Part shown: positions 11,116 to 21,161 of the stretch, in pieces | Numbering within the stretch: the stretch's first letter is position 1 | How the letters are laid out: each line of letters begins with the position of its first letter | Assembly (NCBI GenBank): GCA_001179505.1 | Contig: CDMY01000376.1 | Span: 141,967-171,593, forward strand | DNA from: Vitrella brassicaformis | Taxonomy: Eukaryota > Sar > Vitrellaceae | DNA: 29,627 nt | Reading direction: 5' to 3' | The notes under the pieces: model-generated | What the model was told of the DNA's origin: nothing | The model's input: only the letters and a program-made list of their open reading frames with translations | Database searches by the model: none | Made by a program: the position numbers and the translations under genes

Positions 11116-14100
11116 ATGCAGGCTCTCGACGAGCGTAACGCGACGAGAGCTTACGTCAAATGGATAGATGAGCAGCGCGAGGCGGCGGTGCGCGCAGACA
11201 GCGCCCTTGCTTCTCTGATCACGGCCGAGGAGCGGCTCACCTCGAGCTTCACCCGCTCGCAGAAAGCCACTTCGTCATGCACGGCCATCGACCTCAAGTG
11301 CCGCACTCAGCTGGACGGATGGACCAACCTGCTGCTCGACAGCGTGCACCAGTGGGTGGCGGAGAAGGGCTATCACGACAATCTGAAGCTCTGCTACACG
11401 GAGCTGCAGAAGGCCACACAGCCGCCCATTCCCCAGCGGCTGTCGGACGAGAGGCGCAAGTGTGTGGAGTTCGGCCAGAGGGTGGTCAAGGACATTGTGG
11501 CGGCCAGGCGGGCAGTGCAGTCGGCAAGGTCACGATATGAGGGGGCCATCAGGGCGGCGGAGAGCGCCGCGATGGCGCGGGATAGGGCGAACGAGCAGGA
11601 AGAGACCGGCCCTGAGGGCCCCTCTCAGAGTGAGGATAGTGTTCGTTCATTCGTTCATTCATTCGCTGTGATGAATGGACGTCATCCATCCATTTGTTTG
11701 TTTGTTTGTTTGTGTGTGTTGTGTGTCTGACAGATCTAGTGAAGCTGATAGCGAGGGCGGACAGCAGCTTCAAGGCCTACATCATGGCCAAGAGGGAATT
11801 CCACAGGGCAGTTGAAGTGCTCGCCAGGGCAGAAAACGACTTCCAGGTAGATAGGATCGATCCCATTTTGCCAATGAATGGATGAATGAATGAATGCACC
11901 GATTTATGGCGGTTGATTGGCTGCAGGTGCAGATGGTGAACTTCCACCGGGAGTTTGGGGAGTTCTTCGTGCAGAGCATCCTCAAGGGCGTCAAGAGCCA
12001 GATACAGCTCTGCCTCCAGCACCAGAAAGTCATGCTCAAGGAAACCATGGAAAGGCACCAGTGAGAAACTATCAGCAACACACACACACGCACACGCACA
12101 CACACACACACACACTGCTCGACACACATGTGCCTCCATGTGTGCTATGTGTGTGTGTCAGGGAGTCGTTTGCGGCCCTGTCATCGGCCGAGCGGGTGGA
12201 GCAGAGCCGCCAATTGACAGAGAGCCCCGACACATCCAAGCCGACAGGCGGCAGGAAGGACGACGCCGACGGCGACCGGCCGCTGCCATCATCAGGCTCG
12301 GCATGCCTGTCGGTGCCCGTGAGCGACCCCAGTTCAGGAGGGTCGTCGCCATACGGCCCCTCCATCCTGCCGTCACAATTGCTGCCCCCGCCGCCAGCAG
12401 GGGTGTCCCCCAGCCCATCTGCTGTGATGCTGGCTGTGCCGCCCCCTCCCCCGCCACCCGACGGCAGTGTGGCCAGCAGCACCACAGACGAGGACTTCTT
12501 CGCTGTGGAACCTATCAGGTGCGCAGAGGGAGAGAGGGAGATCTTGAGATGGGTTGAGAAGATGTCACTTGTGTGTCTGTGTATGCATGGTGTGTCTCCT
12601 GCAGTTATGGGTCTGACGTGGGTCGGTCGCGGTCGCCCACGAGCACGTCAGAGAGGAGAAAGGCCATCGAGGTGAGTAAGCGAGCGCTAACCCTTTTGTG
12701 TGGTCATCTGTCTGTTGTTGGTGTTTGTCTGATATTTAGATGACGTATGAGATCCGCATCAGCCACCTCGGAGACCGACGGAAGATACTCAAAAAAGTCC
12801 GTAACGCACCGCACCCACAGAGAGACAGACAGACAGACCATTCGTGTACATGTGTGAATGGCAACGTCTTCAGGTGGCCGAGGCGCTCCGCCCCCTCGTG
12901 GAGGGCCTGCAGTCCTACAGCCGGCAGATCGGCTCCACCGCCTTCCCGGACACGCTGCTGGGCGGTGCTGGGAGGGTAGGCATGCGGGCCCTCAACGACG
13001 CCATACCCATGCTGTCGGCCTGCTTCTCGCAAGCCAAGGAGGCCATCGCCACTAAGGTGAGATGGCGGAGGGGAGGGGACAAGCAAACGCCAACGCCCTC
13101 CACTGAGTGCTTTGGTACTGTGCAGATGAGCCAGGAAATGGACAAGATCATCGAGGTGGGTGAGGGGTCGAGAGAATTCTCATGGTGCTCCCATTTGATT
13201 GATGTCCTTGCCGTGTGATGTCTGTGTGCATGTCTGTCTGTGCAGGAGCAGCGCGACGACCGCAATCGCATCATGGCCGACTTCAGGACGCTCTCACAGA
13301 CCCTCAACCAGACCATACAACACGCCAGAAACATCAAGGTATCCGCTCAGCCATCAACTTATCCATCCATCCATCCATCAAGCAACACTCTACCCCTTCC
13401 CTCCCTGCAGACGATCCGCGCGGACCGACGCCGTCTGTCCAGCGGCCCCACCGAGCCCTGCTCCACCACCGCCCGCAGCGGCAGCGACGGCAGCTCCCCT
13501 TCAATTATGTCGGCTGGGGGGGGTGGGGGCCCAAACAGCCCCTCACTCTCACCTGACGCGCAACAATTGCACCAACAGCAGCAGCAGCAGCAGGGCGTTG
13601 GCGAGCTGTCCGAGAGCGATGTGCTCATGCAGGTGTGTTTTGGGGGTTGGAGGGGAGGGGGGGGGGGGGGGGGNNNNNNNNNNNNNNNNNNNNNNNNNNN
13701 NNNNNNNNNNNNNNNNNNNNNNNNNNNNNNNNNNNNNNNNNNNNNNNNNNNNNNNNNNNNNNNNNNNNNNNNNNNNNNNNNNNNNNNNNNNNNNNNNNNN
13801 NNNNNNNNNNNNNNNNNNNNNNNNNNNNNNNNNNNNNNNNNNNNNNNNNNNNNNNNNNNNNNNNNNNNNNNNNNNNNNNNNNNNNNNNNNNNNNNNNNNN
13901 NNNNNNNNNNNNNNNNNNNNNNNNNNNNNNNNNNNNNNNNNNNNNNNNNNNNNNNNNNNNNNNNNNNNNNNNNGGGGGGGGGGGGGGGGGGGGGGGGGGG
14001 TGAGTGAAGTGCACATGATGCTGTCTGTCTGTCTGTCTGTGTGCAGGAGATATCAGAGTGCATCCAGAGTGCCGAGGTGTCGTTCATCAACAGCCTCTCA

Positions 14101-17100
14101 CAGAGGGTGCAGGAGCTCGACGTGTCAGAGGTACACACGTGCAGATCACTCGTGAAATGGCCACATGCCCACGCATCCTGAATGAATGCACTGACGGCGT
14201 CACTGTCTGTCTGCTGCAGCGGGGTCGCTACCTCCGGGCCATCACGAGTTTCAAGGAGGGCCATCGGCAGATGGTCAACAGCTTCAAGAGCGCCTGGAGC
14301 GTCATGAGCGACGCACTTAGACACCTCGAGACACTCGACGTCGACAGAATTTACACGTGCGTGACGCCCCCGACACACACACACACACACCCACACACAC
14401 ACGCGACACCTTCATTAGTCCTCTGTGTGTGTGTGGGTGTGTGGGTCCGTGGTTCAGTGATTGGCTGCACACGCATCTGCTGGCGCCCTCCTCCCTCCCC
14501 TCTCTCCCCCACGGCGCCTCATCCCCGCCATCAGCCACACGACGCAAGAGCTCAGGCGAGCACCAACACCACCCACGCCCATACCCGTACAACCACCACC
14601 ACCACCAGCAGCAGCACCAGCAAGAGCACCGGCTCGGCTCTCAGACGTCATTCCTCACAGCTGACGACACACAGACACCGACATTGGCGCAAACTGAGCT
14701 GGAGAGGCAGCCGTCTGCCGGTGCTAGAACGGTGTTCCGCAGGTGGGAGGCGGACCAAAACGACGAGAGAGAGGAGGAGGGAGAGAAGGAGCCGAATGCT
14801 CATCATCAGAGGGAGATGGAGAGGCGGCACTCCACCGGCTCTTCATCGTGCGACGACGGCGGGGCGCCCTTCTACTCGCCCGAGAGCGGCTCCCTGGAGG
14901 TGCTGCCCCATGCAAACGAGCACGAGCCGGACAGCCCCACGGCCATCTCAGAGCGGGCCTTCCCCTCTCAGCCCCTCACGGACACCCCCTTCCACTCTCT
15001 CAGCGAGCGCGCCATCCCCACCGCCGAGCTGATGGACGACAGGGCATACAGAGACCGGGAGAGGCGCCTGTACTCTCACCCAGAGCTGCCGATCGTGCCA
15101 AGAAGGAAATCTGAGGACACGTTCGAGGCTGACGGAGGTGGTGGTGGGGGAGGTGATGGTGAGGGGAGCGGTGAGGGTGATGACCCCCCCGAGCCCTTCA
15201 GGCCCCGCAGCATGAGTGAGCAGGAGAGGTCGCCGTCCAACCCCGACTCCCCCTGGAACCGACGCACCGGCATCTCACCCGCAGAGAGGGAGAGGGAGCG
15301 GCTCAGCGGCTCGCGAGACGGCCTCCCCTTCCCCGCGCCGGCCACCTCAGACACACCCACACCACCCACGCCAGAAACACCTGGCGAGAGCAACAGTGAT
15401 GGACACGCCCAGTCGGTGCGCAAGTCGGCCCCGGCAAACACGCTCCTGACGAGCGTGTCCCTGGACCCCTGCAAGCCCACCCCTCAAGTCATCGGGCGGT
15501 CGACCAGCTCACCCATGGTGTCCTATGATGGCGAGCCACTCGTCCTTATAAGAAAGGAGTCTTCCCGCCACAGCCACAGCCAGAGAGAGGACGGTGAAAG
15601 GGAGAGGGAGAAAGAGAGGTTTGCGCGGCCAGAGGGTGTGGCGGGCCCGTTCTCCCTGGCCGGGTACCCTGCTGCCAACGATGTGAGTGTGCCTGAGAGC
15701 GGCATGCTCGAGGCGGAGGAAGAGAAAGTCAAGTTCACCGTGCGGGCCGTCAAGCCGTTCGCGAGCGAGGATGGGGAGTTTCGGTTCAAAGAGAACGACA
15801 TGGTGAGTGAGAGACGGAGGGGGGGGTGAATGTGTGTGCACACACTGTGTGTCTGCTGTCTGTCTGTCATCAGGTGTCTGTGACGGTCCCTGTGGGAGAG
15901 ACATGGGAGGGCCTGACGAGTGACGGCGTGCCAGGCAGCTTCCCCGCCAAGTCAGCCCTGCCACTGGCACGCACACACACGCTCACACGCACACACACAT
16001 GCACCTGTCTCTGTATGTGTGTCGTCCATCTGTGCATCAGCTGTGTGGAGGTGCCTGCCGACACCATCTGGGCGCAGGGCGTGCTCGAGCCAGAACCGGC
16101 GCCAATCGACAGATTCTTTCAGGCACGAAAACACCCCTCCACACCACACCACCTCCCCACGCGCCCACACACACATGTGTGTCTGGTTAGGATCTGTTTG
16201 GGACCGGCAAGAAGCCCTTCATCCCCAACGCGAGCAGCAGCAGCCATGCCGCGCAGGTCACCCCTCCATCCGCCACACAGTCCTCGCCCGCACGGGACGA
16301 TGCCAAGCGAACACACATGAGCGGATTTGAGCTAGGTCACTAGCCCACCCACCCCTCCCAGCCCCCTCATCCATCCAACCATGTGTGTGTGTGTGTGTGT
16401 GTGTGTGCAGGGGAAGGTGTGGATGCGCTGAGTCCGTTGAGTGACAGCCGTGGTGGTGCTGGTGGTCACGATGCTCATGGGCAGCCAGCACGGAGTGTGT
16501 CGCTGCACTCCCACACGGAGAGCCTCGACGGCACCAGCGCCGTCACCGCCGTGGGCGTCATGTCGTCAGCAGAGGACGAAGAATTCCGAATGAGGTAGAA
16601 GCCATGCTAACACAAACCTTCCTGCAGCTGGATGGATGGATGGTGTGTGTCCGATCCGTGTGGGTGTGGCAGGTTTCACGTGGATGGCAACGTGGTGCAG
16701 TCCTATGCGTGCGCTCTCAACCGGAAGATCCTGCTGCAGGGCCGGATGTACATCACTCGGGACCACATCGGGTTCTTCTCCATCTTCAACGACAACACCC
16801 TCTTCGGCGGCGACACCGCGGTGCTCATCCACTTCAACGACGTCGTCGCCATCACCAAGAAGTGGAACGCACTCATCTTCCCGAACTCAATCGAGATCGA
16901 GCTCGCCGACGGCACCGCCCACTTCTTCGCCTCGTTCATGACGCGCGACCGGGCCTATGACCTTCTCACCCAGATATGGATGGGCAGACAGACCGTCAGA
17001 TTGGTAAGCGAGCACCCCATAGCACGTCCATCTGGATGGGCCCCTCTCCCTACCTCTATGTGTGTGTGGTTATGGCTGGATCAGCTTGACGGCCTTCCCG

Positions 17101-19208
17101 CCCCTGTGTGCCGGTCCGGCTCCTTCAAGAGCGACCACGTCATGATCTCCCGCCTCCCCAGCGGCACCCACGACACACTCACAGCCGACGGCCCCCCACC
17201 GGACTTCGTGCGTCAGGCCGACACCGTGCAGCCCTTCCCCCTGGCACTCTCGCCACGCGCGCTGGCCTCCCTCAACACCCCCCACTCTCTCCCGGCCTCG
17301 CCCATCTCGGCACCGGCGCGTCCGATGCCCCCGCTGCCACGGGAGTCGCCCCCACTCACCGCCAGCGACCCTGGTGATGCGGAGAGGGGCACCTTGGCGG
17401 GGGCAGCGGCAGCGGCGGAGGGGATAGAGATGCAGACAATGCTGCTGAGTGGAGGTGATGAGGGCGGGCAGGCGCGTGACCTCTCACCCATATCGCGGGG
17501 AGAGGGAGAGGGAGAGGGAGAGAGGGATCGTGTGATGGACGCTCGTGCGGTCGAGATGGCCCCCGCAGCCCCAGTTTTAGCACAAGTACCACTACCGGCA
17601 GCAGCGGAACCATGCCCCACTGAGCCGCTGAAATACGTCGTGCCCGGGTAAGTGAGTGAGCAAAGGACACTGGAAGGAGAGAGGACACGTGCACGCTTGC
17701 GCGTGTGTGTGTGTGATCAGTGCGATATGGAAGCGTAGCATCCGTCGGGTGTTCGACATCCTCTTCAACTCGTTCGACAAACCCAACTCGTTCTACCACC
17801 GGTATGTATGTGTGTATGATGACATCCATCGTTCACACGCGCACATCACATCCGCACAAGAAAGACACAACACCCCCTCCCCCTCCCTCCCTCCCTCCCT
17901 CTGTGTGTGCCCATGAGGGCAGTCTGCTGCACCGGACCAAGGCGTGGGACTACCGTCTGCCTGGGTGGGATCCCCCGCCCCCGCCCCCATTCGGCAAAGG
18001 CGACCCATTAGGCAAAAGACCCACCAGATGCGTCACATACAAACGAGCCGGTAGGCACGCACCGCACACATCCGGGTCGGATCACACGCCACGCGTGTGT
18101 CCACCTCACCTGTATGTCGATCGGTGTGGTCAGTGCGTCGGACGGCGTTGACGGCGCTGCTCTCTCTGCCTGAGCAGTGCGTGTGCACGGAGACGTACAA
18201 GCTGTTTGTGTACTCGGCTCGCTGCTTCCTGGTCGACGTGCGGGTGCAGATCTCTGACATGCCGCTCGCCGACTGCTTCGAGATACACACACGGTACGGT
18301 GGGGGTGGGGCAGCCACACAGTCCACACATGAATGTCATTGCCGCAGTCGTTCCATGGATCCGTGTGTGTGTGTGTGTGTGTCAGGTACAAGTTTGTGTC
18401 TGTGGGCGATGAGGGTGAGGGCATTGAGACGCAGCTCGACGCCGACTTCCAAGTCGACTTCGTCAAGAACACCATGCTTAAGGCAACTCGCACACCCACA
18501 CATCCATCCACCCAGCACACAAAGACACGTGTCTGATCCTCCCCCCTCATCGATCGATCAGGGCAAGATCGAGTCGGAGGCCGTGACGGAGTTCCGCGAC
18601 ATCAACCTGCCGGTGTTCATCGAGGTGGCCACGGCCTGCCTGGCCCCGCCACCCACCACACGCCCGTCCCCCATCCTCCCACTCACGCCAACCAGACCGC
18701 CGCTGCCCTCCAGCGGTGCCCCGTCGGTGCTGCTGACGCAGAGGGAGCGGCCGCCACAGACGAGTGCTTTGGGGGTCATCATGGCGCCCGTTGGTACGTA
18801 CGGGTGCATTGCAGACACACCCACGGGGCCAGACACCAGAATGGTGGCTGTTGTGTGCAGTGGGTCTGTTGAGGTGTGTTGCGGCTGTATGGGCCAAGGC
18901 GTGCACCCTCTGTGGGGTCGATCCATACCCCAGAACGGAGGAACACGCTTTCAGAAGTAACCACTGACTGACCACCTCCAGACACACACTATGCATCCCA
19001 TTCTTTCGTGTGTGTGCACACAGGGACGGTTTTGGTGTTCCTTGCGGCGATAGTGCTGCTGTTAGTGATCATATTTCTGGAGCTGCGTCGTTTGGTGTCG
19101 GTGCTGGAGGTGGTGGCGAGTGGTGGGGGTGTGCAGGCTGGTGGCAAAAGGCTGGAGGAGCAGCTGAGCATGCTGCTGTCGTCTGTGAAAAGAAGCGATG
19201 GTTTGTAA
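11116..19208 (+). CDS. multidomain BAR-like, SH3, GRAM, VASt, TM protein (Lam/Aster/VAD1-type lipid transfer)
   Basis: About 25 exons: 11116-11629, 11734-11846, 11927-12060, 12162-12518, 12605-12671, 12740-12796, 12874-13056, 13126-13155, 13246-13338, 13411-13632, 14047-14130, 14220-14356, 14458-15802, 15874-15966, 16051-16122, 16191-16335, 16411-16594, 16673-17003, 17085-17647, 17721-17801, 17923-18050, 18134-18293, 18386-18482, 18562-18793 and 19024-19208 (about 1868 aa). Residues 1-255 and 396-665 are long amphipathic helices of BAR/F-BAR style (inferred). Residues 665-1085 are a disordered His/Ser/Pro-rich linker. An SH3 domain spans about 1087-1143 (VRAVKPFASEDGEFRFKEND, then GSFPAKSAL). 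A GRAM domain is near 1272-1387 (GRMYITRDHIGFFSIFND). A VASt/StART-like domain spans about 1577-1745 (VFDILFNSF, TETYKLFVYS, FEIHTRYKFVSV). One TM helix follows near 1809-1829 (VLVFLAAIVLLLVIIFLEL). GRAM-VASt-TM proteins move sterols at ER contact sites, so that role is inferred. Weaker points: GC donors, a gap-containing intron, the start codon and the C-terminus. Confidence 0.85.
13657..14000. other. assembly gap (300 N) between poly-G runs inside an intron
   Basis: Seventeen G (13657-13673) precede 300 N (13674-13973), and 27 G (13974-14000) follow. The flanking exons (ending 13632 and starting 14047) are both phase 0, so no missing exon is required. The true intron length is unknown. The 300-N size may be a placeholder. 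Open frames reading through the N block are meaningless. Confidence 0.95.
15967..16050 (+). other. candidate GC-AG intron or in-frame repeat-coded insert
   Basis: At the end of the SH3 domain the expected exon (GSFPAKSALPL) runs into a CA-repeat with no GT donor. A GC donor at 15967 joined to 16051 (VPADTIWAQG) keeps phase 0. The segment is 84 bases with no stop codon, so retention would insert 28 Thr/His/Cys-rich residues. I prefer an intron because the content matches neighbouring TG/CA introns. Confidence 0.5.
16123..16190 (+). other. GC-AG intron
   Basis: The exon ends DRFFQ (CAG) and continues GCACGA. The next exon, DLFGTGKKPFIP, starts at 16191 after TTAG. Both are phase 0, and no GT donor nearby connects the two frames. 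The intron is 68 bases, typical for this window. Confidence 0.7.
18483..18561 (+). other. GC-AG intron
   Basis: Within the VASt region the exon ending NTMLK (AAG) is followed by GCAACT. The next exon, GKIESEAVTEF, begins at 18562 after ATCAG. Phase is 0 on both sides. AAG|GCAA fits the usual GC-donor consensus. Confidence 0.75.
18861..18956 (+). other. possible in-frame cassette exon of the GRAM/VASt gene
   Basis: The apparent intron 18794-19023 is unusually long for this gene. It contains a 96-base open segment bounded by TGTGTGCAG on the left and GTAACC on the right. It enters in phase 1 and leaves in phase 1, so inclusion adds 32 residues (beginning VGLLRCVAAVWAKACTLCGV) just before the membrane helix. 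Skipping also keeps the frame. Confidence 0.45.
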
Positions 19209-20056
19209 GTACGTATGTGGCGATGGATGGCTGGGATGGCTGCGTGGACGCGATGCCTGGTGTCTACAGAAGGGAAGTGTGCAGGTTCGTCCATTCGTCC
19301 ATTGGCCGTGCATGTACGTATGTTTGTGTGTCGCTGTCGCATACACACTACTTATTTGTAACCACACGTGTGTGACGTGCCTTTCTGAACACACACACAG
19401 CAACACACACACACACACACACATACACACATGAGAGCGTCGTCGCTCCCCATCCTCATTTATGTACCCAGGTGTAGCAGCTGCTCCAGGGCACCTCCAG
19501 GTCCTTCGCTGTCTCATCGTCATCTATGCGCGGTTGCCCGAGAGCAGATGGAGCAGATGGACGGACAAGGGACAAGACGGACGACGAAGACGTTAGTTTC
19601 GCTTCCGTCCGTCCTCGAAAGAGGGATATCTATGGTGCGCCATCCGTTCTCGTGCAGCCTGGCCGGCCGAGTGAGTGGGGAGGCGAGAACACCATTGCTC
19701 GCTGTATCAGTGCCTCTGATTGGCGAGACGGCTCGGGATATCTCTGCCTTCTTCTTCTTCTTCTTCTTCTTCTTCTTCTTTGGTATCCGTATGGCCGGCA
19801 GAGTGAGTGGGGAGGTGAGACCACCGCGGTATCGGTGCCTCCGATTAGCTCGTAGGGCGAGAAAGGGAGACGGCGCGAGAATTTACACTTTTTGCGAGAC
19901 GGGCGGCTGAATGATCATTCTCTACCTCTGTTCTTCGCTTCGAGTCAGCACACAGCAGAAAGAGCTCTCCTCTCTCAGCTGTTTGCGTCAGTTGTGATTC
20001 GCGAAGTCTCTGTCACATCGATTCCGCCTCATCGTGTTGTCCCTGCCTGTGCGAAG
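19209..20056. other. intergenic or alternative 3' region with CTT tract and diverged direct repeat
   Basis: A strong donor-like GTAAGTACG straddles the annotated stop at 19206-19208. The upstream gene could therefore splice to exons near 19270-19283 and 19456-19630, giving a Ser/Arg-rich tail; this is unproven. Around 19664-19735 and 19793-19860 there is a diverged direct repeat (GAGTGAGTGGGGAGG, then a shared GTGCCTC-GATT block) that flanks a (TTC)n tract at about 19747-19781. No confident gene is seen. Confidence 0.45.
19747..19781 (+). repeat. (TTC)n microsatellite
   Basis: An essentially uninterrupted CTT/TTC trinucleotide tract of about 33 bases sits between the two arms of a diverged direct repeat. 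It is the purest trinucleotide tract in the window. Confidence 0.95.
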
Positions 20057-20736
20057 ATGGCAGTGGCGGTGACGAGCATCGACTCGCTGTTCGACGAGGT
20101 GGCGGAGGAGATGGCGGAGGAGGGAATGGGAAACCAGCAGTCAGGAGGTCTGCAGCCAGCGTCAGGCAAGCATTTCTTCCTCAGAGGGCGCACTCGGTGC
20201 ACGTGCACTGAATTTCCGTTCTTCCTCCCCCCGACCGCCTCGCCCGCGTTGCATCTGAAGAGGACCTCAGGGAGGTAATTGCGGCGCACCTGCAGGCTAA
20301 CCTGCGACACCTGCAAGGCCAAGCAGGTGAGCTTAAGATGCCAGAATAGGCTCTTGAAATGCTCTTTGCCTCCCCTCCTCTGCTGTGTGGTGTACAACAG
20401 GCCGCGTGGCACCTCCGGCAGATGTCGGAGCAGCTCGAGGTTGAGGTCTCCTACGCCAAGCCGGCCAAGGAGCATAAGGTCAACAATGCCCTGCCTGCCA
20501 TGGCGTCGGCAACCTCCCCACTACCCCCAAGTGCCCCCACCACGACCACGCAGAAGACGACCACCGGCCACACGGCCGGCAGCAAGACCAGCAGCGCATG
20601 CCAGCTGCTGCAGACCGCCTGGGTGGCCGTCAAGGGGGTGTGGGAAGGGGTGAGCAAGATGGTGGCCGGCTGCAGCTGCACCAACATGACCACCGCCTCG
20701 CCCGCGTTGCATCTGAAGAGGACCTCAGGGAGGTAA
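20057..20736 (+). CDS. hypothetical small helical protein, first copy (3' end disrupted by duplication)
   Basis: I do not recognise this family. The start ATG at 20057 opens an acidic helix (MAVAVTSIDSLFDEVAEEMA). A phase-consistent model is 20057-20147, 20261-20295 and 20401-20736, about 153 aa. It uses a GC donor at 20296, because the GT donor at 20327 is one base out of phase with the third exon. The third exon encodes a heptad-like segment (AWHLRQMSEQLEVEVSYAKP), a Thr/Pro/Ser linker and an amphipathic Cys-containing tail (VWEGVSKMVAGCSCTN). The frame then runs into the duplicated unit and ends TTASPALHLKRTSGR. That tail is read from duplicated intron and exon sequence, so it is probably not the ancestral C-terminus. 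Expression and splice choices are uncertain. Confidence 0.4.
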
Positions 20737-21149
20737 TTGCGGCGCACCTGCAGGCTAACCTGCGACACCTGCAAGGCCAAGCAGGTGAGCTTAAGATGCC
20801 AGCATAGGCTCTTGAAATGCTCTTTGCCTCCCCTCCTCTGCTGTGTGGTGTACAACAGGCCGCGTGGCACCTCCGGCAGATGTCGGAGCAGCTCGAGGTT
20901 GAGGTCTCCTACGCCAAGCCGGCCAAGGAGCATAAGATCAACAATGCCCTGCCTGCCATGGCGTCGGCAACCTCCCCACTACCCCCAAGTGCCCCCACCA
21001 CGACCACGCAGAAGACGACCACCGGCCACACGGCCGGCAGCAAGACCAGCAGCGCATGCCAGCTGCTGCAGGCCGCCTGGGTGGCCGTCAAGGGGGTGTG
21101 GGAAGGGGTGAGCAAGATGGTGGCCGGCTGCAGCTGCACCAACATGACC
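20234..21149 (+). repeat. 458-bp tandem duplication, two copies
   Basis: Copy 1 spans about 20234-20691 and copy 2 about 20692-21149. By eye only three substitutions separate them: 20345/20803 (a/c), 20479/20937 (g/a) and 20614/21072 (a/g). Identity is therefore about 99%. The unit length is not a multiple of three, so the frame shifts at the junction. Confidence 0.93.
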
Positions 21150-21161
21150 AACGTGGCATAG
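20719..21161 (+). pseudogene. second, 5'-truncated copy of the hypothetical gene
   Basis: The 458-bp duplication repeats the second and third exons of the upstream hypothetical gene without its first exon. The copied third exon, 20859-21161, keeps an open frame and ends CSCTNMTNVA with TAG at 21159-21161, which is likely the ancestral terminus. Before the duplication the gene would have encoded about 142 aa. This copy has no own start exon and is reached only by splicing or as an alternative 3' end, so it may be a gene fragment or an assembly duplicate. Confidence 0.45.

Noticed and set aside
11101-11121. An 11-base intron joining a NGELKNKLSNLADERQ-like frame to ALDERNATRAY
   Set aside because: Eleven bases is too short for splicing. 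A 66-base intron (11056-11121) or a start at 11116 explains the data better.
13199-14155. Open frames crossing the N block
   Set aside because: They exist only because N is not read as stop. They join intron, gap and poly-G sequence.
16251-16256. Donor GCGCAG|GTCACC as the end of the exon starting at 16191
   Set aside because: Phase 0 there does not match the next exon (phase 1). The donor at 16336 fits and extends the frame without a stop.
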